A DNA stretch of 10,636 nucleotides from Zetaproteobacteria bacterium (GCA_002747015.1 NVXI01000007.1:66412-77047), one strand, 5' to 3'. Numbered from the stretch's first letter, positions 1 through 6,533 are shown. Translations and numbers: made by a program. Notes: generated by a model from the letters alone, not told the origin.

Positions 1-116
1 TATTTTTCCGCACGATCAATCACACTGGTATCAACCGGTTTCTCCTGCGCATAAGACGCTACAGGCGCACTCATAACGCTTAGGCACACAACGAATCGCA
101 TTATATTTTTTATCAT
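1..116 (-). CDS. lolA: Exported protein, N-terminal fragment, probably LolA (outer-membrane lipoprotein carrier)
   Basis: Only the first 38 codons and part of codon 39 are in the window; the rest lies beyond base 1. Reading starts at ATG 116. The sequence shows a Sec-type signal peptide: basic start (MIKN), hydrophobic core around residues 8-20, and a plausible signal peptidase I site S-Y-A|Q after residue 23. The predicted mature protein begins QEKPVDTSVIDRAEKY. The DRAEKY segment resembles the start of mature alphaproteobacterial LolA, the periplasmic chaperone that carries lipoproteins from the LolCDE complex to the outer membrane. LolA is also commonly encoded just downstream of ftsK in this class, which supports the call. 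Here a permease gene lies between them. The Shine-Dalgarno is weak, and an alternative ATG lies at codon 6 (101). The signal peptide is clear; the LolA identity is inferred from a short stretch plus context. Confidence 0.6.
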   Translation of the reverse strand, partial: MIKNIMRFVVCLSVMSAPVASYAQEKPVDTSVIDRAEK

Positions 117-189
117 GAATTTTCACTTGCTCTATATTATGAACCCACCATAACAACTTCGCACAAACGCGCAAACTGTTACATCATTT

Positions 190-1077
190 TTATACATCCC
201 GCACAATAGCTTTCCTTTTGGCAGCATGTTCCCTCCATAGAATAAACAAATTAGAAACAATAATTATAAAAGCTCCAGATAAAACAATCATGCTCGGCGT
301 CTTATCCCAAATCAAGAAATCTGCCATCAATGCCCATATCAAATTCAGATAAATAAGCGGTGCAATAACCGATGCAGGAGCATATTTATACGAGTAAGTC
401 AGACATAATTGTATCGCAAAGCTCGAAAATATAATGGCAAAAAGAAGAAGCACCGTATATGCACTGGGCATCATCATATAAAATGGCGCAAAGGGTGCAG
501 ATAAAACAGTTGAGACAAGCGCAAAATAAAACACAGTGACATTTGCATTTTCCGTTTTCCCCATCCAACGTAAACACAAGGTCACACTTGCATAAAAGAT
601 CGTAACCCCTACCCCAACAAACGCACCAACCGACGATACAAGTGCACCGGGTTGAAGAATAATAGCGGCACCAATTAAACCAACCAAAACAGCACTGCCT
701 CTATAAATACCAATCCGCTCTTTCAAAAGAGGGGCAGACAAACCAACAATCAATATCGGTGACAAGAAGAAAAAGATCTGTGCCTGTGCAATCGGTAACA
801 ATGTATAAGAAATAAATGCCAAAAACATTGTAATCGCACCAAGAACCCCGCGTATAACCTGAACTTTATGATTGGTCTTCCGAATTTCAGGCACCTGCCT
901 CAAGACCACTAATAAACCGAAACTCAGAATCAACACACCAACACTACGGTAAAAAAATATATCAACAGGATTATGATGCACACTCGCCAATTTCACCATT
1001 AAGGAGGAAATAACCAAAAATAAAGAATTACCAATTCCGCATAAAATTCCAACGCCTATTTTTTGCCGCGCTGACAT
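190..1077 (-). CDS. EamA/DMT-superfamily membrane permease
   Basis: This is a drug/metabolite transporter (DMT) family inner-membrane permease of about 295 residues. It appears to be ten hydrophobic segments arranged as two five-helix EamA halves. The first half ends with the typical motif KERIGIYRGSAVLVGLIGAAIILQPG split around residues 120-145: a conserved acidic residue before helix 5, then a glycine-rich helix ending in Q-P-G. The C-terminus is basic (WREHAAKRKAIVRD), consistent with a cytoplasmic end. Substrates of this superfamily range widely (amino acids, nucleotides, riboflavin, S-adenosylmethionine) and the sequence does not let me choose. Start: the frame is open to an ATG at 1107 that has no Shine-Dalgarno. 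ATG 1077 has GGAG five bases upstream (minus strand), so I prefer MSARQKIG as the N-terminus. It lies 118 bp downstream of ftsK and 73 bp before the lolA-like gene, all on one strand, so co-transcription is possible. Confidence 0.85.
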   Translation of the reverse strand: MSARQKIGVGILCGIGNSLFLVISSLMVKLASVHHNPVDIFFYRSVGVLILSFGLLVVLRQVPEIRKTNHKVQVIRGVLGAITMFLAFISYTLLPIAQAQIFFFLSPILIVGLSAPLLKERIGIYRGSAVLVGLIGAAIILQPGALVSSVGAFVGVGVTIFYASVTLCLRWMGKTENANVTVFYFALVSTVLSAPFAPFYMMMPSAYTVLLLFAIIFSSFAIQLCLTYSYKYAPASVIAPLIYLNLIWALMADFLIWDKTPSMIVLSGAFIIIVSNLFILWREHAAKRKAIVRDV

Positions 1078-1195
1078 ATCTACTCCATCACTCAATATAA
1101 CTCGCATAAAATATAGCCAACAGACTCCAGCTTCATAAAACCTTGAATAACCGTGCCTAAAGGAAACGATGCATTTTTCTTACGCATCAATAATA

Positions 1196-3775
1196 TTAAA
1201 CTTCACTAAAATCACTAATCAAAATTTGACGCTTACCGGTGGGGCTAGCCGCAGAGATAACACCTTGGCGTTCCATTTCTTCAACAATACGCGCCGCACG
1301 ATTATAACCGATTTGCAAGTGACGCTGAATAAAGCTGGTTGAAACCTTGCCTTCACGGGCAATAACCGCGACTGCCTTATCATACAGCTCGTCCACCTTT
1401 CTCTCACCATCATCAGAACCGCCAAACATTGCGTTCATAACATCAGAGCCACCAAAATCACCTGAATCCTCCGTAACACCGTCAATATAGTTCGGCTTAC
1501 CCTGAGCGCGCAGGAAGTTTGTGGCTTTGCCTACATCTTCGTCAGTTACAAACGGCCCATGAACACGCGTGATACGCCCACCCGGCGCCATATAGAGCAT
1601 ATCCCCCATCCCAAGAAGTTGTTCCGCCCCGCCTTCACCAAGGATCGTGCGCGAATCAATTTTTGATGTCACCTGAAAGGAAATACGGGTCGGAAAGTTG
1701 GCTTTAATAACACCGGTAATAACGTCAACAGATGGTCTTTGCGTCGCCATAATCAAATGAATACCCGCCGCACGCGCCATCTGCGCCAAACGCTGGATCG
1801 CGTTCTCAACATCTTTACCTGCAACCAACATCAAATCAGCAAATTCATCCACAATAATCACGATAAAGGGTAGCTCGGCCAGCTCAAGCGCAACATCCTC
1901 AAAAACAGGCTTGCCGGTATCCGGCTCAAACCCTGTTTGCACTTTATGCATAATCTGCTCATCATTTTTAAGCGCCTCACGAATACGCTGATTATAACCA
2001 TCAACATTACGCACACCCAATTTCGACATATTGCGATAACGATCTTCCATCTCGCGCACCGCCCATTTCAAGGCCACAACCGCCTTACCCGGCTCTGTCA
2101 CGACAGGGGTCAATAAATGCGGGATATCATCATAAACAGATAACTCCAGCATCTTTGGATCAATCATAATAAATCGGCATTGCTCTGGCGATAAACGATA
2201 AAGCAACGACATAATCATCGTGTTAACCGCAACCGATTTACCCGATCCGGTTGTACCAGCAACCAGCAAATGCGGCATCTTCGCCAAATCTGCCAAAACC
2301 GGCTGCCCACCAATGTCTTTTCCCAAAATAAGAGGAAGTTTTGCACTCGTCTTCTCATAGAGTCTAGAAGACAACATCTCCTTCATATACACCGTTTGGC
2401 GCACTTTATTTGGTAATTCAATTCCGATCACATTCCGTCCCGGAACAACCGCACAACGCACAGAAACCGCGGACATTGAACGCGCAATATCATCACCCAA
2501 AGAAATAACGCGTGACGTTTTTGTGCCCGGTGCAGGCTCCAATTCATACAACGTCACAACTGGACCGGGGTGAATACTAACAATCTCACCATTTACATTA
2601 AAATCGGCCAGCACATTCTTGAGTAGCTCTGCATTACGGCGCAAGGCATCTTCATTCAATGTTGGGCACGCCACACCATCCGGCACGTCTTGTATCATAG
2701 ATATCGGCGGTAATTCCCATTCCCTATCAACGTCGTACAAAGCAAAGCGTTGCTGCGCCGAGTCTGTTTTGGATGACGCAGACTTTAACGCGGCTTGTTT
2801 TGGCTTCACCACAGGAATAGAGGACATAGACGAAGGCGAAGATAACGTATCCTCCAAAGCATTAGATTCAGGCACAGCAACAGGGGCAACAGCCTTTGCG
2901 CGTACGCGCTTCTTCGGCTCGGCTTGTAACGCACTTTCTTCTTTACGGATTCTGGTTTTTCCAACCTCCGCACGATGCGCCGCCTTGATAACTGCACGCT
3001 CTTCCTTCATCGCCTTTAATTTTTCCACAATACCCAATTGCATCGGCTCACTTTGATAATCAGGCTCATTATAATGAGCCACCCAACCAAAGAAACGATG
3101 CACAACAGAGGCGCAAAACCCAACAACAGTGAAAACAACAACTTTTAAGCGGAACCACATAGATGCAATTTCATAACGACTAAACGCCGCGCCATATAAA
3201 AATATGGACACAGAGAGCAAACCACACACCGCGCCAACCACATAATGAATGTAAGGAATATGCAAAAAATGCGTTAAAGACATAATTTTATTAAAAATCA
3301 AAACCCCTGCACTACTCCCTAAATAAGGATGCACCGCCCAATTCCCTGATGGAATTTGCGCCAAAGCAACGGATGCCAGAACAGACGCAACCAATATCGC
3401 CGCCAAACGCAGTGTAATCGGACGCACAGATTGACGTTTAAAAATTCGGTAACTCCACATTGCAAAGGCCATTGCCAAAACAAAAGAACCAAAGCCCAGC
3501 GTCTGTAATAATATATCAGAAACCCAGGCACCAGGCACCGCACCAATATTCGTCACGACCTGATCAGGCATTTCTGATGCTGTGTTCCATGAAGGATCGC
3601 TACTATTATAACTAAGCAAGGAGGATAAAACAAACGTCGCAACACCAAGAAACATCAAAGCAATTCCATCAACCAAACGCCGCGCAATAAATGCCTGTAG
3701 CGAATCAGGAAGAAAAGATGAAGACTTCTTCTTACGAGGACGTTTAATTGTACGGGAACGCGCCATAGCAGTCAC
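1196..3775 (-). CDS. ftsK: DNA translocase FtsK (SpoIIIE/FtsK/Tra family)
   Basis: FtsK is a hexameric ATPase anchored at the division septum. It pumps chromosome termini apart and activates XerCD recombination at dif. The 859-residue protein has the full architecture. A basic N-terminus (KRPRKKK) is followed by about five hydrophobic segments near residues 36-55, 88-109, 122-140, 177-197 and 211-228, with the typical SYNSSDPSWN after the first. A short charged, Ala/Pro/Ser-rich linker runs from about 245 to 345. The motor domain follows, with Walker A GTTGSGKS at 507-514 and Walker B IIVDEFADLM (D643, E644). The C-terminal winged-helix gamma domain spans about 795-859 (DELYDKAVAVI...EMERQGVIS), the part that reads KOPS-type polar DNA motifs in the family. 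Length fits alphaproteobacterial FtsK, which lacks the very long linker of E. coli. Start is ambiguous: GTG at 3775, or ATG at 3766 (MARSRTIK); AGGA sits 3 bases before the GTG and 12 before the ATG. Confidence 0.97.
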   Translation of the reverse strand: MTAMARSRTIKRPRKKKSSSFLPDSLQAFIARRLVDGIALMFLGVATFVLSSLLSYNSSDPSWNTASEMPDQVVTNIGAVPGAWVSDILLQTLGFGSFVLAMAFAMWSYRIFKRQSVRPITLRLAAILVASVLASVALAQIPSGNWAVHPYLGSSAGVLIFNKIMSLTHFLHIPYIHYVVGAVCGLLSVSIFLYGAAFSRYEIASMWFRLKVVVFTVVGFCASVVHRFFGWVAHYNEPDYQSEPMQLGIVEKLKAMKEERAVIKAAHRAEVGKTRIRKEESALQAEPKKRVRAKAVAPVAVPESNALEDTLSSPSSMSSIPVVKPKQAALKSASSKTDSAQQRFALYDVDREWELPPISMIQDVPDGVACPTLNEDALRRNAELLKNVLADFNVNGEIVSIHPGPVVTLYELEPAPGTKTSRVISLGDDIARSMSAVSVRCAVVPGRNVIGIELPNKVRQTVYMKEMLSSRLYEKTSAKLPLILGKDIGGQPVLADLAKMPHLLVAGTTGSGKSVAVNTMIMSLLYRLSPEQCRFIMIDPKMLELSVYDDIPHLLTPVVTEPGKAVVALKWAVREMEDRYRNMSKLGVRNVDGYNQRIREALKNDEQIMHKVQTGFEPDTGKPVFEDVALELAELPFIVIIVDEFADLMLVAGKDVENAIQRLAQMARAAGIHLIMATQRPSVDVITGVIKANFPTRISFQVTSKIDSRTILGEGGAEQLLGMGDMLYMAPGGRITRVHGPFVTDEDVGKATNFLRAQGKPNYIDGVTEDSGDFGGSDVMNAMFGGSDDGERKVDELYDKAVAVIAREGKVSTSFIQRHLQIGYNRAARIVEEMERQGVISAASPTGKRQILISDFSEV

Positions 3776-3902
3776 TTTTCCTATTATTATATTATTTCTG
3801 AAAACGACACGGAGAGTGCCACAAGAATATTAATAACATTATAACCGCTTTATGATCTAAAACTCAACAAAACAGCTAAAAATTACACATTTATTTTTAA
3901 TA

Positions 3903-3917
3903 TTAAGACTTTGTTAA
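3903..3917. promoter_or_regulatory. CtrA-like box TTAA-N7-TTAA, followed by a GANTC site
   Basis: The sequence reads TTAA GACTTTG TTAA with exactly seven bases between the half-sites, the arrangement known for the alphaproteobacterial cell-cycle regulator CtrA. It is followed at 3918-3922 by GATTC, a GANTC site of the type methylated by CcrM. The box lies 128 bp upstream of the ftsK GTG (minus) and 59 bp upstream of the small basic gene (plus), so it could serve either. A further TTAACCAT occurs at 3947-3954. The match is direct; binding is inferred. AT-rich intergenic DNA can produce TTAA pairs by chance. Confidence 0.4.
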
Positions 3918-3939
3918 GATTCTATGCGTTATCCTGCAC

Positions 3940-3966
3940 CATGATTTTAACCATTTTTTCATGATT
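3940..3966. repeat. Direct repeat CATGATT, 20-bp period, upstream of the small basic gene
   Basis: CATGATT occurs at 3940-3946 and again at 3960-3966, exactly 20 bp apart, about two turns of the helix. The second copy abuts the ribosome-binding site AAGGGA (3967-3972) of the gene at 3977. Same-face tandem sites at this spacing are typical of dimeric or cooperative DNA-binding proteins. The repeats are only 7 bp and AT-rich, so chance is a real alternative. Confidence 0.3.
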
Positions 3967-3976
3967 AAGGGATGAT

Positions 3977-4294
3977 ATGCTTAAGTTTCTAACACAACCA
4001 ATAGAAAATACGAAGCAATCCGCCCAGTACTCTGTTTATATTTATCATGATAACCAATATGGTGCATGCTTACCCAAATGGCAACGCGTCAGCGCAACAC
4101 ATAATATAAAACGCGCCATCAAACATGCAAAACTATTGCATCGAAAAAATCAATATAGAAAAATAGAGATAAAGAAACGATTTTTCTGTAAACACGAAAA
4201 AAAATTTATTGGCAAAACTATTCGCACTTACACACAAAACAACCGGTCATGGAATGACTTAATCCAATCACTTAAATTAATCAAGAATACCTAA
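3977..4294 (+). CDS. Small, very basic protein of unknown function
   Basis: I do not recognise this 105-residue protein. It has 16 Lys and 7 Arg against about 5 acidic residues, so it is strongly positive at neutral pH. It has no signal peptide or membrane segment. The visible pattern suggests strand (YSVYIYH), helix (NIKRAIKHAKLLHRK, residues about 43-57), strand (YRKIEIKKRFF) and strand (KTIRTYTQ), a small alpha/beta fold; this is inference. The strand-helix-strand part could bind nucleic acid or an acidic partner, but no motif proves it. The case for a real gene is a good Shine-Dalgarno (AAGGGA at 3967-3972, six bases from AAGG to the ATG) and an open frame in AT-rich DNA. GC is about 33% by hand count, clearly below the counted stretches in ftsK (about 53%) and pheA (about 45%). 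It is divergent from ftsK, and its last 18 bases overlap the convergent gene at 4277. Confidence 0.65.
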   Translation: MLKFLTQPIENTKQSAQYSVYIYHDNQYGACLPKWQRVSATHNIKRAIKHAKLLHRKNQYRKIEIKKRFFCKHEKKFIGKTIRTYTQNNRSWNDLIQSLKLIKNT

Positions 4295-4615
4295 AGGGTC
4301 CTCGGATACCAACGTACCGATTTGATCATAAACATTCGCATTCTCTTCCATTTGATCGCGAATAGGTTCATTTTGCTCTGCCAATGTACGGAAAAAACCA
4401 GCAGCATCCTTTAACAAACGTCCCGTTAACTCCGCGTGCGATGTCCCCTCTAAAGCACCCTGTGGATCATCAAGAACAAGACCAGCCATCTGATCAAACA
4501 CTGTTGCATTCTCTGTCATTTGCGCATTTAGCTCCTCATTTTGATCGGCGAGTGTGCGAAAAAATGTCGCGGCATCCCCAAGAAGTTTACTCGCGAGTTC
4601 TGCATGTGTTGGCAT
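4277..4615 (-). CDS. Tandem-repeat protein of unknown function (two 53-residue helical repeats)
   Basis: This 112-residue acidic protein consists almost wholly of two copies of one unit, residues 4-56 and 60-112, offset by exactly 56 residues without gaps. About 32 of 53 positions are identical. The unit reads HAEL..LL.DAA.FFRTLA.QNE....QM.EN..V.DQ...LV..DP.G.L; conserved features are FFRTLA, QN, the E-N-A-x-V-[FY]-D-Q segment and a C-terminal DP-x-G. Heptad-like hydrophobic spacing suggests two or three helices per unit, with no signal peptide or membrane segment. I do not recognise a named family. Start: ATG 4615 has AAGGAG ideally spaced upstream; a TTG at 4618 is in frame but too close. 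The synonymous codons of the two copies differ (for example in FFRTL), so the duplication is old and kept by protein-level selection. It is downstream of pheA on the same strand after a 119-bp gap. Confidence 0.85.
   Translation of the reverse strand: MPTHAELASKLLGDAATFFRTLADQNEELNAQMTENATVFDQMAGLVLDDPQGALEGTSHAELTGRLLKDAAGFFRTLAEQNEPIRDQMEENANVYDQIGTLVSEDPLGILD
4280..4438 (-). repeat. Second copy of the internal protein repeat
   Basis: This stretch encodes residues 60-112 of the repeat protein (SHAEL... to ...DPLGILD) and matches the first copy at a 168-bp offset. Identity is clear at the protein level but weak at synonymous positions. Confidence 0.85.
4448..4606 (-). repeat. First copy of the internal protein repeat
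   Basis: This stretch encodes residues 4-56 of the repeat protein (THAEL... to ...DPQGALE). A three-residue linker (G-T-S) separates it from the second copy. Confidence 0.85.
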
Positions 4616-4734
4616 CAAATGCTCCTTAAATCATTAAACTACAATATTATTATCATTTACCAAAAAATATACTAACATAACTTTATCGGGTTCGCGCAAG
4701 GCTTTATTTTGTAAATCTCATCATAATAACACTT

Positions 4735-5601
4735 CTACAACTCTACGGAATATACCTCATAAGACTTTCGTGACGGATGTGCCAAATAAGCCCCCAAAAG
4801 CTTCACATCTTTAGCAAAGAAACCAAGTTCTTCCAAGGCGCGACCAAAAGCAATACTTTCAGGATGCCCCTCAATATCGCAATAAAAACGCGCCGCTTGG
4901 AAATTCCCATCAACATAAGATTCCAACTTGGTTATACTCAATCCATTCGTCGCAAACCCACCAAGAGCTTTATAAAGAGACGCGGGAATATTACGCACCT
5001 CAAACAATAAGCTAGTCAAAACATTCTCCGCATCAATATCAGGAAAGTCTGGTTCAGGAGATAAGATCAGAAAACGCGTTGTATTTTTACTTTGATCCTC
5101 TACCCCCTCTGCCAAAACTTCAAGACCATATATTTCTGCCGCCAAAGACGAGGCAATCGCAGCGTGCTGCTTATCATTTTTTCGTGCAATTTCCGCCGCC
5201 GCACCAGCCGTGTCGGCATGCACATGCGATTTTGCGCCTAGTTTTTGCAAGAATTTACGACATTGCGGTATGGCATGCACATGACTATGCACATGTTTGA
5301 TATCCTCTATCTTCGCGCCGCTCACACCGAGCAACATATGATTAACTGGCTGAAAATGCTCTCCAATGATAAATAACTCACCATCGGGCATTAAATGATG
5401 TACATCAGCCACCCGCCCAGCGATCGTGTTATCGACAGGGATCATCGCCAAATCAGCACGCCCCTCCATAACCGCGCGAAACGCGGCATCAAACGAAGCA
5501 CAAGGCACCGTTTCAAGGTCAGGATAAACTGCGCGACACGCCATATCCGAATACGCACCATGCTCACCTTGAAACGCGATAGATTTATACTGATTACTCA
5601 T
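4735..5601 (-). CDS. pheA: Prephenate dehydratase with ACT regulatory domain
   Basis: The enzyme converts prephenate to phenylpyruvate in cytoplasmic phenylalanine synthesis. The 288 residues fit a monofunctional dehydratase without a chorismate mutase domain. The catalytic part (about 5-185) begins with FQGEHGAYSDMA and has VDNTIAGRVADVHHLM, a segment typical of alphaproteobacterial members. The catalytic motif N-T-T-R-F is at 173-177, with T175 as the family's key threonine. An ACT domain follows at about 195-275 (LTSLLFEVRNIPASLYKAL, then GLSITKLESYV), where phenylalanine normally binds for feedback inhibition. The usual ESRP of that site reads ESYV here, which I believe is common in this class. 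A sigma70-like promoter lies upstream at 5658-5686; the Shine-Dalgarno is weak (GGA nine bases from the ATG). The gene diverges from the cytochrome gene; the kdsB often found between the two in alphaproteobacteria is absent. Confidence 0.95.
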   Translation of the reverse strand: MSNQYKSIAFQGEHGAYSDMACRAVYPDLETVPCASFDAAFRAVMEGRADLAMIPVDNTIAGRVADVHHLMPDGELFIIGEHFQPVNHMLLGVSGAKIEDIKHVHSHVHAIPQCRKFLQKLGAKSHVHADTAGAAAEIARKNDKQHAAIASSLAAEIYGLEVLAEGVEDQSKNTTRFLILSPEPDFPDIDAENVLTSLLFEVRNIPASLYKALGGFATNGLSITKLESYVDGNFQAARFYCDIEGHPESIAFGRALEELGFFAKDVKLLGAYLAHPSRKSYEVYSVEL

Positions 5602-5657
5602 TTTAATTTTCCATATATTTCAATAATTTGACCATTCGATCATTTTTTAATTGAATG

Positions 5658-5686
5658 ACTATACGCAAAGAGTATATCTATGTCGA
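5658..5686 (-). promoter_or_regulatory. Sigma70-like promoter for pheA
   Basis: On the minus strand TCGACA (5681-5686) and TATAGT (5658-5663) are separated by exactly 17 bp; each matches consensus at five of six positions. Transcription would start near 5651 and give a 5' leader of about 50 bases before the pheA ATG at 5601. It was found by reading, not by scoring. Confidence 0.55.
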
Positions 5687-5735
5687 TAATAGGACGTAAG
5701 TCAGAAACATTTTTTATTTTTTAGTCTTTAATCTC

Positions 5736-5750
5736 ATTCAAATATTGAAT
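5736..5750. promoter_or_regulatory. Palindrome ATTCAA-ATA-TTGAAT over the cytochrome -35 region
   Basis: The 6-bp arms are perfect and separated by 3 bp. The right arm contains the proposed -35 hexamer (5745-5750) of the cytochrome c promoter, so a bound dimer could block or help polymerase. It does not match an FNR site (TTGAT-N4-ATCAA). The arms are AT-rich, so the site is suggestive only. Confidence 0.35.
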
Positions 5751-5773
5751 ACTATGACATCAAAGGCTATATA
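5745..5773 (+). promoter_or_regulatory. Sigma70-like promoter for the cytochrome c gene
   Basis: TTGAAT (5745-5750) and TATATA (5768-5773) are separated by exactly 17 bp; each matches consensus at four of six positions. A start near 5780 would leave about 39 bases before the ATG at 5819. The spacing and the flanking palindromes support it; the hexamers alone are moderate. Confidence 0.45.
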
Positions 5774-5783
5774 CGTCCTTTGA
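5760..5783. promoter_or_regulatory. Inverted repeat TCAAAGG-N10-CCTTTGA over the cytochrome -10
   Basis: The 7-bp arms are perfect with a 10-bp spacer, and the proposed -10 TATATA lies inside the spacer. It could be an operator for a dimeric regulator covering the -10. It is less likely an RNA hairpin, because most of it precedes the predicted transcription start. Confidence 0.4.
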
Positions 5784-5818
5784 AACATTAACATTAACTA
5801 AGGTGAGTTTACTCGTCC

Positions 5819-6472
5819 ATGTCCAGTCTTGAAAATAACAAAATCTTTGCAGCCATCCTTTGCGTTGGTATAACCATCATGCTCGTCGACTTTGTGGCTG
5901 ACAGGGTAATCGTCAGTGAAAATCTGGTAAAAGATGCCGTTGCAATTGACGGAGCAGTAGCAAGTGGCCACGGCGCCGCCACCCCCGCAAAACCTACGAT
6001 ACCAGATCCAATTATGGCTCTACTCGCCGCAGCAGACATAGAAAGAGGCGCAAAAATATCCAAAGCCTGCGCCGCATGTCACTCATTCGGCAAAGATGGC
6101 CCAGTCAAACAAGGCCCCAACCTATGGAACATCGTAGGCGCAAATAAAGCCGGAAATTCAAGCTTTTCATACTCAAAAGGAATGCAAGGGGCTGGCGGTA
6201 CTTGGGATTACGATTCCCTGAATAAGTTCCTGACAAAACCAAAGAAATTTATCTCAGGCACAAAAATGAATTTTGCCGGTCTGAAAAAACCCAAACACAG
6301 ATCAGCATTAATCGCGTGGCTACGTCTACAGGCTGACACTCCACTTGCACTACCAAGTGATGCAGATATAGCAGCAGAACAAGCGGCCTTCGCTCCACCA
6401 GAAGAGGAGCACGAAGGCGGCGAAACGACTGGCGAGATACAAGAAAAAGCACCTGAAACAAGCCATCATTAA
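5819..6472 (+). CDS. Membrane-anchored class I cytochrome c (CycM-type)
   Basis: This 217-residue electron carrier is held in the inner membrane by an uncleaved N-terminal anchor (about residues 9-28, after SSLENNKIF), with the heme domain in the periplasm. The family typically passes electrons from the bc1 complex to terminal oxidases. The heme-binding motif CAACH is at 84-88, followed by KQGPNLWNIVG (about 98-107); the likely axial methionine is M150 in GTKMNFAGL. An Ala/Pro/Gly-rich linker (about 45-65) joins anchor and heme domain. The C-terminal tail past about 175 is acidic and low in complexity (EEEHEGGE...), longer than the heme fold needs. The start fits the family's N-terminus; AGGTGAG (5801-5807) lies 11 bases upstream, a long spacing. 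It is divergent from pheA and convergent with holC. Confidence 0.92.
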   Translation: MSSLENNKIFAAILCVGITIMLVDFVADRVIVSENLVKDAVAIDGAVASGHGAATPAKPTIPDPIMALLAAADIERGAKISKACAACHSFGKDGPVKQGPNLWNIVGANKAGNSSFSYSKGMQGAGGTWDYDSLNKFLTKPKKFISGTKMNFAGLKKPKHRSALIAWLRLQADTPLALPSDADIAAEQAAFAPPEEEHEGGETTGEIQEKAPETSHH

Positions 6473-6509
6473 GCCAACATGGCATCTATATTTATAAAAG
6501 TGGACTAAC

Positions 6510-6533
6510 GAGAAGAAATCAGGCTTTCTTCTC
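6510..6533. terminator. Perfect 9-bp hairpin between convergent cytochrome and holC genes
   Basis: GAGAAGAAA (6510-6518) and TTTCTTCTC (6525-6533) are exact reverse complements around a 6-base loop that contains the holC stop codon. It sits 38 bp past the cytochrome stop, so it could act for both strands. The stem is AT-rich and no strong T-run follows directly on either strand, so it is at best a weak intrinsic terminator. It may instead protect 3' ends. Confidence 0.45.

Noticed and set aside
1168..1188. GATGC...GCATC inverted repeat just downstream of ftsK as a terminator
   Set aside because: The stem is only 5-6 bp, the loop is large, and no T-run follows on the minus strand.
2619..3056. 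145-codon open frame on the plus strand
   Set aside because: It lies wholly antisense inside the ftsK linker and membrane region, has low-complexity Ser/Ala content and no ribosome-binding site; it is a frame shadow.
3786..3791. Perfect TATAAT (minus strand) as the ftsK -10
   Set aside because: No -35 lies at 16-18 bp, and the implied transcription start would be almost at the GTG start codon.
4619..4734. Possible small RNA or gene remnant between pheA and the repeat protein
   Set aside because: I see only AT-rich DNA, with no stable hairpin, T-run terminator, convincing promoter or protein-like frame.
5602..5657. pheA leader with an attenuator (Phe-rich leader peptide and competing hairpins)
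   Set aside because: The predicted leader of about 50 bases has no Phe-rich short frame, and the CATTC/GAATG repeat straddles the transcription start rather than forming a terminator.
5736..5750. FNR/CRP-type site upstream of the cytochrome c gene
   Set aside because: The palindrome has arms ATTCAA/TTGAAT with a 3-bp spacer, not TTGAT-N4-ATCAA, so neither motif fits.
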